Positions 6,154 to 12,701 of a stretch of DNA of 20,392 nt are shown here, one piece after another. The translations under genes were made by a program, and so were the position numbers. Within the stretch, counting starts at the first letter, position 1; each line of letters begins with the position of its first letter. The notes under the pieces were generated by a model, which saw only the letters and a list, made by a program, of their open reading frames with translations, had not been told where the DNA came from and ran no database searches. The DNA lies in assembly GCA_905205995.1 (NCBI GenBank), contig CAJLFU010000031.1, positions 1 to 20,392 on the forward strand, given 5' to 3'. This DNA is from an uncultured Haemophilus sp. GTDB taxonomy: Bacteria > Pseudomonadota > Gammaproteobacteria > Enterobacterales > Pasteurellaceae.

Positions 6154-7019
6154 AAAGTCTCAAAAATGATGTAAAAGCATGGTTATTGCTATGCAGTGGT
6201 TTAGGTACGATCCTATTTTTAATGGGGTCCACGTTCTACATTGTAGTCTCTCAAAGCCTTGGTTTATACAGTATGGGCGGGGAAGAAAGCCAATTTAGTT
6301 TGGAGTATTGGCAAGCCGTATTAAATAGCCCTGTATTCCAAAATTCGTATATTTATTCCGTAAAAGTGTCTTTATTAGGGGCGATTTTATCCATCATCGT
6401 GGCTTATCCCATTGCCATGTGGTTACGTAAAAAATTACCAGCCAAGGTAACAATTATAACCATCTTGCGGGCACCTATGTTGGTACCAGGATTAGTTGCA
6501 GCCTTCTTGTTCGTCAATATGATCTCTTACCACGGCATTCTTAATGAGGTATTCGTTTATTTAGGCATTTGGGACGAACCAAAAACCTTACAAAATGATG
6601 AATTTGGTTGGGGGGTAGTGATTTTACAAATGTGGAAAAACATTCCTTTTGCTTTAATTCTTATTGGTGGCGCGGTTAATTCGTTGAAAACCGATTTATT
6701 AGATGCCGCTGCAAATTTAGGTTCGAGCCCTTGGCAACGTTTTCGTTATGTGATCTTCCCACTAACCTTAGGTGCGGTACAAGTTTCCTTTATTTTAATA
6801 TTTATCGGCGCACTCGGTGATTTCGCCTTTTATAGTATTGCAGGTCCTCGTAGTACCTATTCTTTAGCACGTTTAATGCAAATGTCCGCCTATGAATTTG
6901 AAGAGTGGAATCAAAGTGCGGTCATGGCATTAACTATTATGTTGACCTCTGCCTTCTTCACCATCCTAGTGTCATTATTGATTAAACCATTAGCTGTCAA
7001 ACGTGGGGAAGTCAAATGA
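6150..7019 (+). CDS. ABC transporter permease, PotB-like
   Basis: The product has 289 residues with about six transmembrane helices, starting at about 11-33. A periplasmic segment (GGEESQFSLEYWQAVLN) precedes the second helix. The cytoplasmic EAA loop, the docking site for the ATPase, is DLLDAAANLGSSPWQRFRYV followed by IFPLT at about residues 180-204. Length and layout match PotB-type permeases of the binding-protein-dependent transport family. Its start overlaps the ATPase stop and its stop overlaps the second permease start (both ATGA), so the three are translationally coupled. An uptake sequence lies in its 3' part (6914-6922). Confidence 0.9.
   Translation: MKSLKNDVKAWLLLCSGLGTILFLMGSTFYIVVSQSLGLYSMGGEESQFSLEYWQAVLNSPVFQNSYIYSVKVSLLGAILSIIVAYPIAMWLRKKLPAKVTIITILRAPMLVPGLVAAFLFVNMISYHGILNEVFVYLGIWDEPKTLQNDEFGWGVVILQMWKNIPFALILIGGAVNSLKTDLLDAAANLGSSPWQRFRYVIFPLTLGAVQVSFILIFIGALGDFAFYSIAGPRSTYSLARLMQMSAYEFEEWNQSAVMALTIMLTSAFFTILVSLLIKPLAVKRGEVK
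6914..6922 (+). repeat. DNA uptake sequence core in the first permease gene
   Basis: AAGTGCGGT is followed by CATGG. It lies in the coding sequence near the last transmembrane helix. Confidence 0.85.
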
Positions 7020-7867
7020 GTAGTTCCGTACAAATCACAACGAAAAATGGTCGATTAATCGCACGTATTTCCTTAACTTTCTTTATTCTTGCTAATTTTA
7101 TTTGGTTGTTCCTACCCTTTTTAATGGCTGGTTTATGGTCATTGGTAGATCCCGCTAAACCATGGAGTTATCCAGATATTTTCCCTCAATCACTATCTTT
7201 CGAGCGTTGGAAAATTGTATGGGAAACCACGTCTTTACCTGAAGCAATGTTTAATAGCTATACCATTGCGCCTACAGTTTCTCTGATCACTATTTTATTC
7301 TCTCTCCCAACAGCTTATGCATTTGGACGAATGGAGTTTAGAGGTAAAAAATTAGCAGAATTATTAACACTGATTCCATTGGTTATTCCAGGCATGATTA
7401 TTGCCCTATTCTTTAGCCGTATGTTATTGGATTTAAATATTAATAATCCATTCATCGGCATTGTTATTGGGCATGTTGTACTCACGTTACCTTATGCTAT
7501 TCGGATTTTATCCGCGGGCTTTTCTTCTGTACCACAAGACCTTATTGATGCTAGCCGTGACTTAGGTGCATCTAAATTTACCGTTTTCAAAGACGTATAT
7601 ATGCCGATGTTAAAACCTAGTTTTTTAGCATCAATTATCTTCTGTTTAGTGAAAAGTATTGAAGAGTTTGCTATCGCTTTCGTTATCGGCTCACCAGACT
7701 TTATTACCGTGCCAACCATTTTATATTCTTTCCTCGGTTATTCTTTTATTCGTCCGAATGCGGCCGTTGTATCGATTATTTTGTTGGTACCAAACATTAT
7801 TTTGATGATGATTATCGAAAAATTGTTGAAAGGGAATTATCTCTCTCAATCCACAGGAAAAGCATAA
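7016..7867 (+). CDS. ABC transporter permease, PotC-like
   Basis: The product has 283 residues with about six transmembrane helices, the first at about 17-42. A periplasmic region after it contains WSLVDPAKPWSYPDIFPQS. The EAA loop is DLIDASRDLGASKFTVFKDV followed by YMPMLKP at about residues 176-202. It pairs with the preceding permease as a heterodimeric channel, as PotB and PotC do. It is slightly longer than E. coli PotC. The stop is followed by AAGGAG and, 19 bp on, by the binding-protein gene. PROVEAN-style substrate inference is not possible from permeases alone, so the substrate is left open. Confidence 0.9.
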   Translation: MSSSVQITTKNGRLIARISLTFFILANFIWLFLPFLMAGLWSLVDPAKPWSYPDIFPQSLSFERWKIVWETTSLPEAMFNSYTIAPTVSLITILFSLPTAYAFGRMEFRGKKLAELLTLIPLVIPGMIIALFFSRMLLDLNINNPFIGIVIGHVVLTLPYAIRILSAGFSSVPQDLIDASRDLGASKFTVFKDVYMPMLKPSFLASIIFCLVKSIEEFAIAFVIGSPDFITVPTILYSFLGYSFIRPNAAVVSIILLVPNIILMMIIEKLLKGNYLSQSTGKA

Positions 7868-7886
7868 TTTTCACAAGGAGCATCTT

Positions 7887-8978
7887 ATGCAAAAAAATAT
7901 CCGTAAACTTCTATCCATTGGTCTTACCGCTGCCGCCTTAGCTGTCAGTACTTTTGCCTCGGCTTCCACTGACTTAAGTAGTAAATCTTGGAGTGAAATC
8001 GAAGAACTCGCTAAAAAAGAAGGAAAATTGACAGTTAGCGTTTGGTATTTGCAGCCGCAATTCCGTAATTTTATCAAAGAATTTGAAAATCAATACGGTA
8101 TTAAAGTCAAAGTACCTGAAGGCACCTTGGACGGTAATATCAATAAACTGATTGCTGAAAAAAATCTAGAAACCGGCAAAATGGATGTGGTTGTGTTAAA
8201 TGCCGACCGTTTAGGCAACGTAGCGAAAAATGACATTCTTGTAAAACTCAATAACTTACCAAATTTCGATAAATTAAATCACCACTTACAAGGTGTTGAA
8301 TTGGGCGATATGGCAGTAGGTTATTGGGGTAACCAAACCGGTCTAGCTTATGATCCTATGCGAATCAAAGAAGAGGAATTGCCACAATCTTGGGCAGACA
8401 TGGAAAGTTATATTGATAAAAATCCAAAAAAATTCGGCTATTCAGATCCAAATGGTGGTAGCTCTGGTAATGCCTTCATTCAACGAGCTTTAGTGTACAT
8501 CAATGGTGATTATGATTATCGTACCGATAAAATCGATGAAGCACAGATTGCTAATTGGAAGAAAACCTGGGATTGGTTCAGCAGTAAAAAAGATGCTCTA
8601 ATCCGTACCGCTTCGAATGCTGATAGTCTAACCCGTTTAAACGATGGTGAGTTAGTGATTGTCTCTGCATGGCAAGATCACTTGTTCAGCTTGCAAAAAC
8701 AAGGTGCAATCACTGACCGTTTAAAATTCTATGTACCAAAATTTGGAATGCCTGGTGGTGGTAATGTTGTAACCGTAGCAAAAAATGCACCTAACCCAGC
8801 CGCATCACTTGTTTTCGTGCATTGGATTACCTCACCTGAAGTACAACAGAAATTAAGCCAAGAATTCGGTGTTCGTCCACTAAATAGTGAATCTGGTTTG
8901 AAAGATACTATTTTCTTCTCAACGCCATGGCGTAAAGCCGAAATGGAAGCCTTCACGAAAGAGGTTATTTCGAGATAA
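7887..8978 (+). CDS. periplasmic solute-binding protein of the ABC importer
   Basis: The product has 363 residues with a Sec signal peptide (MQKNIRKLLSIGLTAAALAV, cleavage probably near ASA). The mature protein has the two-lobed binding-protein pattern: KLTVSVWYLQPQFRNFIKEFENQYGIKVKV first strand and helix, DVVVLNADRLGN, the hinge-proximal MAVGYWGNQTGLAYDP, and the C-terminal PNPAASLVFVHWITSPEVQQKL helix. It resembles spermidine/putrescine- and iron-type binding proteins in general fold, but the NWTEY polyamine motif of PotD is absent (SVWYLQP instead). Aromatic residues in SVWY, GYWGN and SAWQDH could line the pocket. AAGGAG precedes the start, and a terminator follows immediately. Confidence 0.85.
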   Translation: MQKNIRKLLSIGLTAAALAVSTFASASTDLSSKSWSEIEELAKKEGKLTVSVWYLQPQFRNFIKEFENQYGIKVKVPEGTLDGNINKLIAEKNLETGKMDVVVLNADRLGNVAKNDILVKLNNLPNFDKLNHHLQGVELGDMAVGYWGNQTGLAYDPMRIKEEELPQSWADMESYIDKNPKKFGYSDPNGGSSGNAFIQRALVYINGDYDYRTDKIDEAQIANWKKTWDWFSSKKDALIRTASNADSLTRLNDGELVIVSAWQDHLFSLQKQGAITDRLKFYVPKFGMPGGGNVVTVAKNAPNPAASLVFVHWITSPEVQQKLSQEFGVRPLNSESGLKDTIFFSTPWRKAEMEAFTKEVISR

Positions 8979-8983
8979 ACAAT

Positions 8984-9033
8984 AAACCGCACTTTAACGT
9001 GCGGTTTACTTTTATAGGCTAATAAAGTGCGGT
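8984..9033. terminator. bidirectional terminator with two uptake sequences
   Basis: AAACCGCAC (8984-8992) pairs with GTGCGGTTT (8999-9007) around a 6-base loop; on the + strand ACTTTTAT follows and on the - strand ATTGTTTAT. A second uptake core AAGTGCGGT at 9025-9033 is inverted relative to the one at 8986-8994 and offers an alternative pairing. It lies between convergent genes, the ABC operon and the DASS transporter. Confidence 0.8.
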
Positions 9034-9048
9034 CAGTTTTAACCACAT

Positions 9049-10434
9049 TTACAACCAAACAAAATAAGTCATACTGCCGATGATGGCGATACAGAATAGG
9101 TTTAAAATCAAACCGACTTTGGCCATATCGAGTTGTTTCACATTTCCTGTTGCAAACACAATAGCATTTGGCGGTGTAGCGATTGGCAACATAAATGCAC
9201 AACTTGCCCCACAAGCGATAATTGCGGCTAAAGCGATAGGCGGTAAATTCATGGATTGTGCCACTGAAATCACAATTGGCATAATCAATGCTGCACTGGC
9301 GGTATTCGATGTAAATTCTGTTAGGAAAATAATAAATGCCGTCATGACAAAGCAAAGCACCCAAAGTGGTTTGGTTTGCACAAACTGAACGATACTATCC
9401 GCCATAATCTTACTGGCACCAGAATCTTTCATTACGATACTGAGTGTTAAACCACCACCGAATAAAACGAGTACGCCCCATTCAACACGCTCTTGAATTT
9501 CTTTCCAACTTGCGACACCTGAAACACAAATAAAGATCACAACGCATAGCGCAATTACAGTATCAAAGTTTTCGATTTTTTTCGGTAATTCAAGGACAGC
9601 ACTAATCCATGGGTTTAAGAGAGAGCTGAAAAGCAACATAATCGCCATACCGATAAAGATCATTAAGGTAATGATATTTTTTCGATTAAAGCTGACTTTC
9701 TCAAGTGATGGATTAAAATCCACAGAAAAGTCTGGACGTAAAATCACCCATAAAGAAAAAATCATTGAAGGAACAAGCAATACCATCACTGGGAAACCGT
9801 AACCTAACCATTCCGTGAAGGTCACTTGAATTTGAGACGCCAAAATGGCATTCGGCGCACTTCCTACTAATGTACCAATACCACCGATACTGGCACTAAA
9901 TGCCATGCCTAATAATACGAAGGCGTACAACCGATGATTTTTCTCTGCATTGATACCTTTTAACATCCCCATCGTAAGCGGTAACATCATCGCCGCCACA
10001 GCTGTGTTGTTAATCCACATAGAAAGGAATGTAGTTACGGTGAAAAGGTAGGTAATAGAAAGCTTTAAGTTTCCTTTGGCCAAACGAATAATGTAATTTG
10101 CAATAATCTTGTCTAAATTCTGAATTTGCAGCACCGCAGCCACCACAAATCCCCCAAAGAACATATAAATAATTGGGGTAGAGAATGGTGCGAGAGCTTT
10201 TTGTGTATTAATCAAGCCTAATCCTATGGCTACAACAGGCACCATAAGGGATGTCACGGTAATATTAAAGGCTTCCGTTAACCATAAAATACCAATAAAA
10301 ATCAGCAAGGCTAACCCGCGATTCTCTTGAGCAGAAAAGGGCAATATTTTGATTAACACCAACATGAAGACAAAGTCTAAGGCAAGGATAATGAGACTTT
10401 TATATTTAGAGAGAAAGGTTTGTTGAGTTTGCAT
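9049..10434 (-). CDS. DASS/SLC13-family sodium:carboxylate transporter
   Basis: The product has 461 residues and many transmembrane helices. It shows the two sodium-site motifs of the family: NNT at residues 142-144 (INNTAVAAMMLPL) and SNT at 376-378 (EFTSNTASAALIMPI), plus IGGIGTLVGSAPNAI and IATPPNAIVFATG. SLC13/DASS proteins import di- or tricarboxylates with Na+. The first motif has Asn where many homologues have Ser. I recall a similar uncharacterised H. influenzae transporter (HI_0608), but substrate is unknown. ATG at 10434 is preferred over the upstream TTG at 10440 because AGGAGA lies 6 bases before it. That site can pair with an upstream TCTCC. Confidence 0.87.
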   Translation of the reverse strand: MQTQQTFLSKYKSLIILALDFVFMLVLIKILPFSAQENRGLALLIFIGILWLTEAFNITVTSLMVPVVAIGLGLINTQKALAPFSTPIIYMFFGGFVVAAVLQIQNLDKIIANYIIRLAKGNLKLSITYLFTVTTFLSMWINNTAVAAMMLPLTMGMLKGINAEKNHRLYAFVLLGMAFSASIGGIGTLVGSAPNAILASQIQVTFTEWLGYGFPVMVLLVPSMIFSLWVILRPDFSVDFNPSLEKVSFNRKNIITLMIFIGMAIMLLFSSLLNPWISAVLELPKKIENFDTVIALCVVIFICVSGVASWKEIQERVEWGVLVLFGGGLTLSIVMKDSGASKIMADSIVQFVQTKPLWVLCFVMTAFIIFLTEFTSNTASAALIMPIVISVAQSMNLPPIALAAIIACGASCAFMLPIATPPNAIVFATGNVKQLDMAKVGLILNLFCIAIIGSMTYFVWL

Positions 10435-10440
10435 ATACAA

Positions 10441-10464
10441 TCTCCTATAAAACGATAGGGGAGA
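10441..10464 (-). promoter_or_regulatory. hairpin covering the DASS gene ribosome binding site
   Basis: Read on the minus strand, TCTCCCCTAT is followed by a 6-base loop and ATAGGAGA, which pairs with it apart from a 2-base CC bulge. The 3' arm is the AGGAGA Shine-Dalgarno, 6 bases before the ATG. Confidence 0.5.
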
Positions 10465-10514
10465 TTATTAATTAGCATTTAACCGAAAAAATTGAAACAT
10501 ATTTTTAACAAATT

Positions 10515-10530
10515 TGTGACATGCTTCAAA
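10515..10530 (+). promoter_or_regulatory. CRP-like site upstream of the DASS gene
   Basis: TGTGA-CATGCT-TCAAA matches the CRP core at 9 of 10 positions. It lies about 80 bp before the DASS start codon. I could not settle the -10 and -35 boxes in the AT-rich stretch between. Confidence 0.45.
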
Positions 10531-10551
10531 CTATTTTTGTATAAACAACAA

Positions 10552-10571
10552 ACCGCACCTAAAAGTGCGGT
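10552..10571 (-). terminator. terminator after nanX
   Basis: ACCGCAC (10552-10558) pairs with GTGCGGT (10565-10571). On the minus strand the hairpin is followed by TTGTTGTTTAT. One arm is a full uptake core (10563-10571) and the other is a one-mismatch copy. It lies 19 bp past the nanX stop. Confidence 0.75.
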
Positions 10572-10589
10572 CTGTTTTGCTTTCGTTTT

Positions 10590-11816
10590 TTATTTTTGCA
10601 TACGAGCTTGAATACGTTCTGGTAATCTTAATCCAACGAGAGCAACAAGGACTATTGTCCAGAATAAGGTGACATACACAAGGGCTGAACCAAGTCCTAC
10701 TCTTTCGCTAAGTTTGGCGGCAATCACAGGAGCCACCCCACCACCGATTGCAGCAAAATTATAGATGAAACCGATACCTGTGCTTCGCATTTCAGCCGGG
10801 AAGAAAGTCGCCATATATTTTGGTACTAAACCGGCAATCCCTAAGTTTGTTGCAAGTAAGAAGAAGAGCAACGCACCAAGCGCTAATACATTATTTTCTG
10901 GCAAATAGAATACTGGGAAGAGGAAGAAAAGTGATAACAATAAGCTATATACAAAGGTTTTCTTCTCACCCAATTTATCCCCGATAAAACCTGCAATTAA
11001 GGTACCGATGAGGATGCCAAAGCCTGCCCAGAACATTAGTGATTTCACATTTTCAGCATAGCCGTTTTCTTTGAGGTAAAGTGGAAGTAAACCTACTACC
11101 GGCCAGTTTACGGAGAAAATTGAATAGCAAACTAAGAAAATAATTAAGGTAATTGGTAATTGTTTTTTAGTGAACAGGTCAGTAAGTGGAACTTTATTCA
11201 CTTTACCTGCTGCTTTCGCTTGAGCCCATTCTTCACTTTCAGGTGCATGACGACGAACATAGAGTACTAAAGCGACTGGTGCTAAACCAATAAAGAAAGC
11301 CACACGCCAACCATAAGCTTGCGCAACCCAAGGAATCACTTGAGAAGCAAGAATATTACCGATGGAGAAGCCACTCACTAAGAATGCACTGGCTTTTGTA
11401 CGTAAATGTTGTGGCCAGCTTTCAATGGCGTAAGAGGAAGAACACGCATATTCACCTGCCATCCCCATACCGATAATCATACGGAAGATGAAAAGCCAAA
11501 TATAACTGGTGGATAAGCCGCACAAGAATGTCCCGACGGAATACGTAATAATGGAAACAATCATCGCCAAACGACGGCCATATTTATCGGCAAAACTACC
11601 AAAAATCGCCCCACCTAATGGACGCGCTACGAACGCTGCAAGTAATAATGTGGATGTTTCCGTTGTGCTCATGGCAAATTCTTTTTGAATATCCAAAAGC
11701 ACATAAGTGATAAGCATATAATCGAAGCCATCAAAAACATAACCTAACCAAGCCGCAAATAACGCTTTTTTTTGCGTAGGACTGACTTCTTTATACCATG
11801 GTAATGATGTTGCCAT
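10590..11816 (-). CDS. nanX: MFS sialic-acid-derivative transporter, NanX (YjhB) type
   Basis: The product has 408 residues and 12 predicted transmembrane helices. It resembles E. coli NanX/YjhB from end to end by recall: WYK-V-P-QKKALF-AWLGYVFDGFD (residues 7-32), RPLGGAIFGSFADKYGRR (66-83), GMGMAGEYACSSSYAIESWP (115-134), ASAFLVSGFSIGNI and NLGIAGLVPKY. NanT, the Neu5Ac transporter, shares these motifs but is near 496 residues with 14 helices, so length favours NanX. NanX imports 2,7-anhydro-Neu5Ac by proton symport. Adjacency to nanY supports this. A strong GGGAGG precedes the ATG. It is transcribed divergently from the regulator. Confidence 0.83.
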   Translation of the reverse strand: MATSLPWYKEVSPTQKKALFAAWLGYVFDGFDYMLITYVLLDIQKEFAMSTTETSTLLLAAFVARPLGGAIFGSFADKYGRRLAMIVSIITYSVGTFLCGLSTSYIWLFIFRMIIGMGMAGEYACSSSYAIESWPQHLRTKASAFLVSGFSIGNILASQVIPWVAQAYGWRVAFFIGLAPVALVLYVRRHAPESEEWAQAKAAGKVNKVPLTDLFTKKQLPITLIIFLVCYSIFSVNWPVVGLLPLYLKENGYAENVKSLMFWAGFGILIGTLIAGFIGDKLGEKKTFVYSLLLSLFFLFPVFYLPENNVLALGALLFFLLATNLGIAGLVPKYMATFFPAEMRSTGIGFIYNFAAIGGGVAPVIAAKLSERVGLGSALVYVTLFWTIVLVALVGLRLPERIQARMQK

Positions 11817-11847
11817 AACAACCTCCCTTCCTTGTATTTGAGAATTT

Positions 11848-11863
11848 TGTGGTATAGATCACA
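11848..11863 (+). promoter_or_regulatory. CRP-cAMP site in the nanX-gntR intergenic region
   Basis: TGTGG-TATAGA-TCACA matches the CRP core at 9 of 10 positions. Relative to the gntR promoter it is centred near -70, a normal class I position. Relative to nanX it lies downstream of the predicted start point. Confidence 0.6.
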
Positions 11864-11890
11864 GAATTTAAAATCACTGCTAATTTCTGC

Positions 11891-11918
11891 TTGCATAAAT
11901 AAAGATAAGACGTATGAT
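11891..11918 (+). promoter_or_regulatory. promoter of the gntR-oxidoreductase-nanY operon
   Basis: TTGCAT (11891-11896) and TATGAT (11913-11918) are separated by 16 bp. The -10 box lies inside the palindrome at 11905-11925, which suggests autoregulation. Confidence 0.55.
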
Positions 11919-11930
11919 GTCTTATGTCAA
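11902..11930 (-). promoter_or_regulatory. promoter of nanX
   Basis: Read on the minus strand, a perfect TTGACA (11930-11925) is followed 17 bp later by TATCTT (11907-11902). The spacer contains most of the palindrome at 11905-11925. Confidence 0.6.
11905..11925. promoter_or_regulatory. palindromic operator candidate for the GntR-type regulator
   Basis: ATAAGAC (11905-11911) and GTCTTAT (11919-11925) are perfect inverted arms around a 7-bp spacer. The site covers the -10 box of the rightward promoter and the spacer of the leftward one, so one bound dimer could silence both. Confidence 0.55.
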
Positions 11931-11940
11931 TCAGAGAGAA

Positions 11941-11956
11941 TGAGAGCTGGATCACA
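11941..11956 (+). promoter_or_regulatory. second CRP-like site, on the gntR side
   Basis: TGAGA-GCTGGA-TCACA has one perfect half-site and one 4-of-5 half-site. It is centred about 54 bp upstream of the predicted nanX start point. Confidence 0.4.
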
Positions 11957-11978
11957 AATTCAGAAAATAGATTAGAAA

Positions 11979-12701
11979 ATGAGAACAGAAATGAAAAAAA
12001 CAAGTAAAAAAGAAGCAAGTCTCGTTTTGCAGGATAAAATCAAATCGCTCATCATTAAACAAAATCTTAAATCTGGCGATTTGATGCCAACAGAAAATGA
12101 ACTGATTGAACAGCTTGGTGTGAGTCGTTCCAGTTTGCGTGAAGCCATTAAATCTTTAGAGGCGCTACATATTTTAGATATTCGCCATGGCGTCGGCACC
12201 TTTGTGAGTGAATCCTCTCTTGTGCCAATGATTCGCGGATTAAGCTTTCACACCCAACTGAATTTACATAATGATCATAATCAGCTAATTAATATTTTGG
12301 ATATTCGGGAAATTTTGGAATACGGTTTTGCCCCGATGGTTTTAGGAAAAATTAGCCAAGAACAGACCGCACTTTTGCAAAAATCAGTGGCCAATATGGA
12401 AAAAAATGCCCGTGAGCAAAAATTTTCGCCTAAAGATGAATACCACATTCATTTAAAACTTTATGAACCATTAAATAACCCGTTACTGATTCAATATTTA
12501 GATGCGTTTTGGCAAATTTATCAGCAAGTAGAAAAAGGCTTACCGCCACCGATACTTTCGCCTGAAAAATTAGCCATGCAACATCGCGAATTAATTGATG
12601 CGGTAGAAGCACATGATTTGGTACGCATGCAACGCGCGATCTTGCAATATTTCCAAGGTATTCGCCAACGCTTACAACAAGGAGGGCATGATGCAAACTA
12701 A
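11979..12701 (+). CDS. GntR-family regulator, FadR/FCD subfamily, of the sialate locus
   Basis: The product has 240 residues. Residues about 10-80 form a winged helix (LMPTENELIEQLGVSRSSLREAIKSLEALHILDIRHGVGTFV), the GntR signature. Residues about 100-228 form an all-helical FCD ligand-binding domain. Candidate metal or ligand residues of this fold are present at Asp153, His156 and His202; the last position where many FCD proteins have His seems to be Tyr224. E. coli NanR, the sialate regulator, belongs to the same family, so this protein probably senses a sialic acid or derivative. ATG at 11979 has a weak ribosome binding site; ATG at 11991 is an alternative. It overlaps the next gene by 11 bp. 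Confidence 0.82.
   Translation: MRTEMKKTSKKEASLVLQDKIKSLIIKQNLKSGDLMPTENELIEQLGVSRSSLREAIKSLEALHILDIRHGVGTFVSESSLVPMIRGLSFHTQLNLHNDHNQLINILDIREILEYGFAPMVLGKISQEQTALLQKSVANMEKNAREQKFSPKDEYHIHLKLYEPLNNPLLIQYLDAFWQIYQQVEKGLPPPILSPEKLAMQHRELIDAVEAHDLVRMQRAILQYFQGIRQRLQQGGHDAN
12366..12374 (-). repeat. DNA uptake sequence core in the GntR gene
   Basis: ACCGCACTT is followed by TTGCAA, within the FCD-domain coding sequence. Confidence 0.85.

Noticed and set aside
5083..8978. Naming the ABC operon potABCD
   Set aside because: Gene order fits, but the binding protein lacks the PotD polyamine residues, so the symbols would overstate the evidence.
8729..9364. A 211-residue minus-strand frame across the end of the binding protein and the DASS gene
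   Set aside because: It overlaps two well-supported genes and the shared terminator, and its translation has no recognisable domain.
9049..10434. Treating the DASS transporter as part of the sialate operon
   Set aside because: It is on the same strand as nanX, but a terminator and a separate CRP-like site lie between them, and SLC13 proteins carry di- or tricarboxylates.
10590..11816. Calling the MFS transporter NanT
   Set aside because: Motifs are shared, but the 408-residue, 12-helix length and the nanY neighbour fit NanX better.
12613..12690. N-terminal extension of the first Gfo/Idh protein into the regulator gene
   Set aside because: The extra residues overlap the GntR coding sequence and precede the Rossmann start; GGAGG at 12681-12685 points to ATG 12691.
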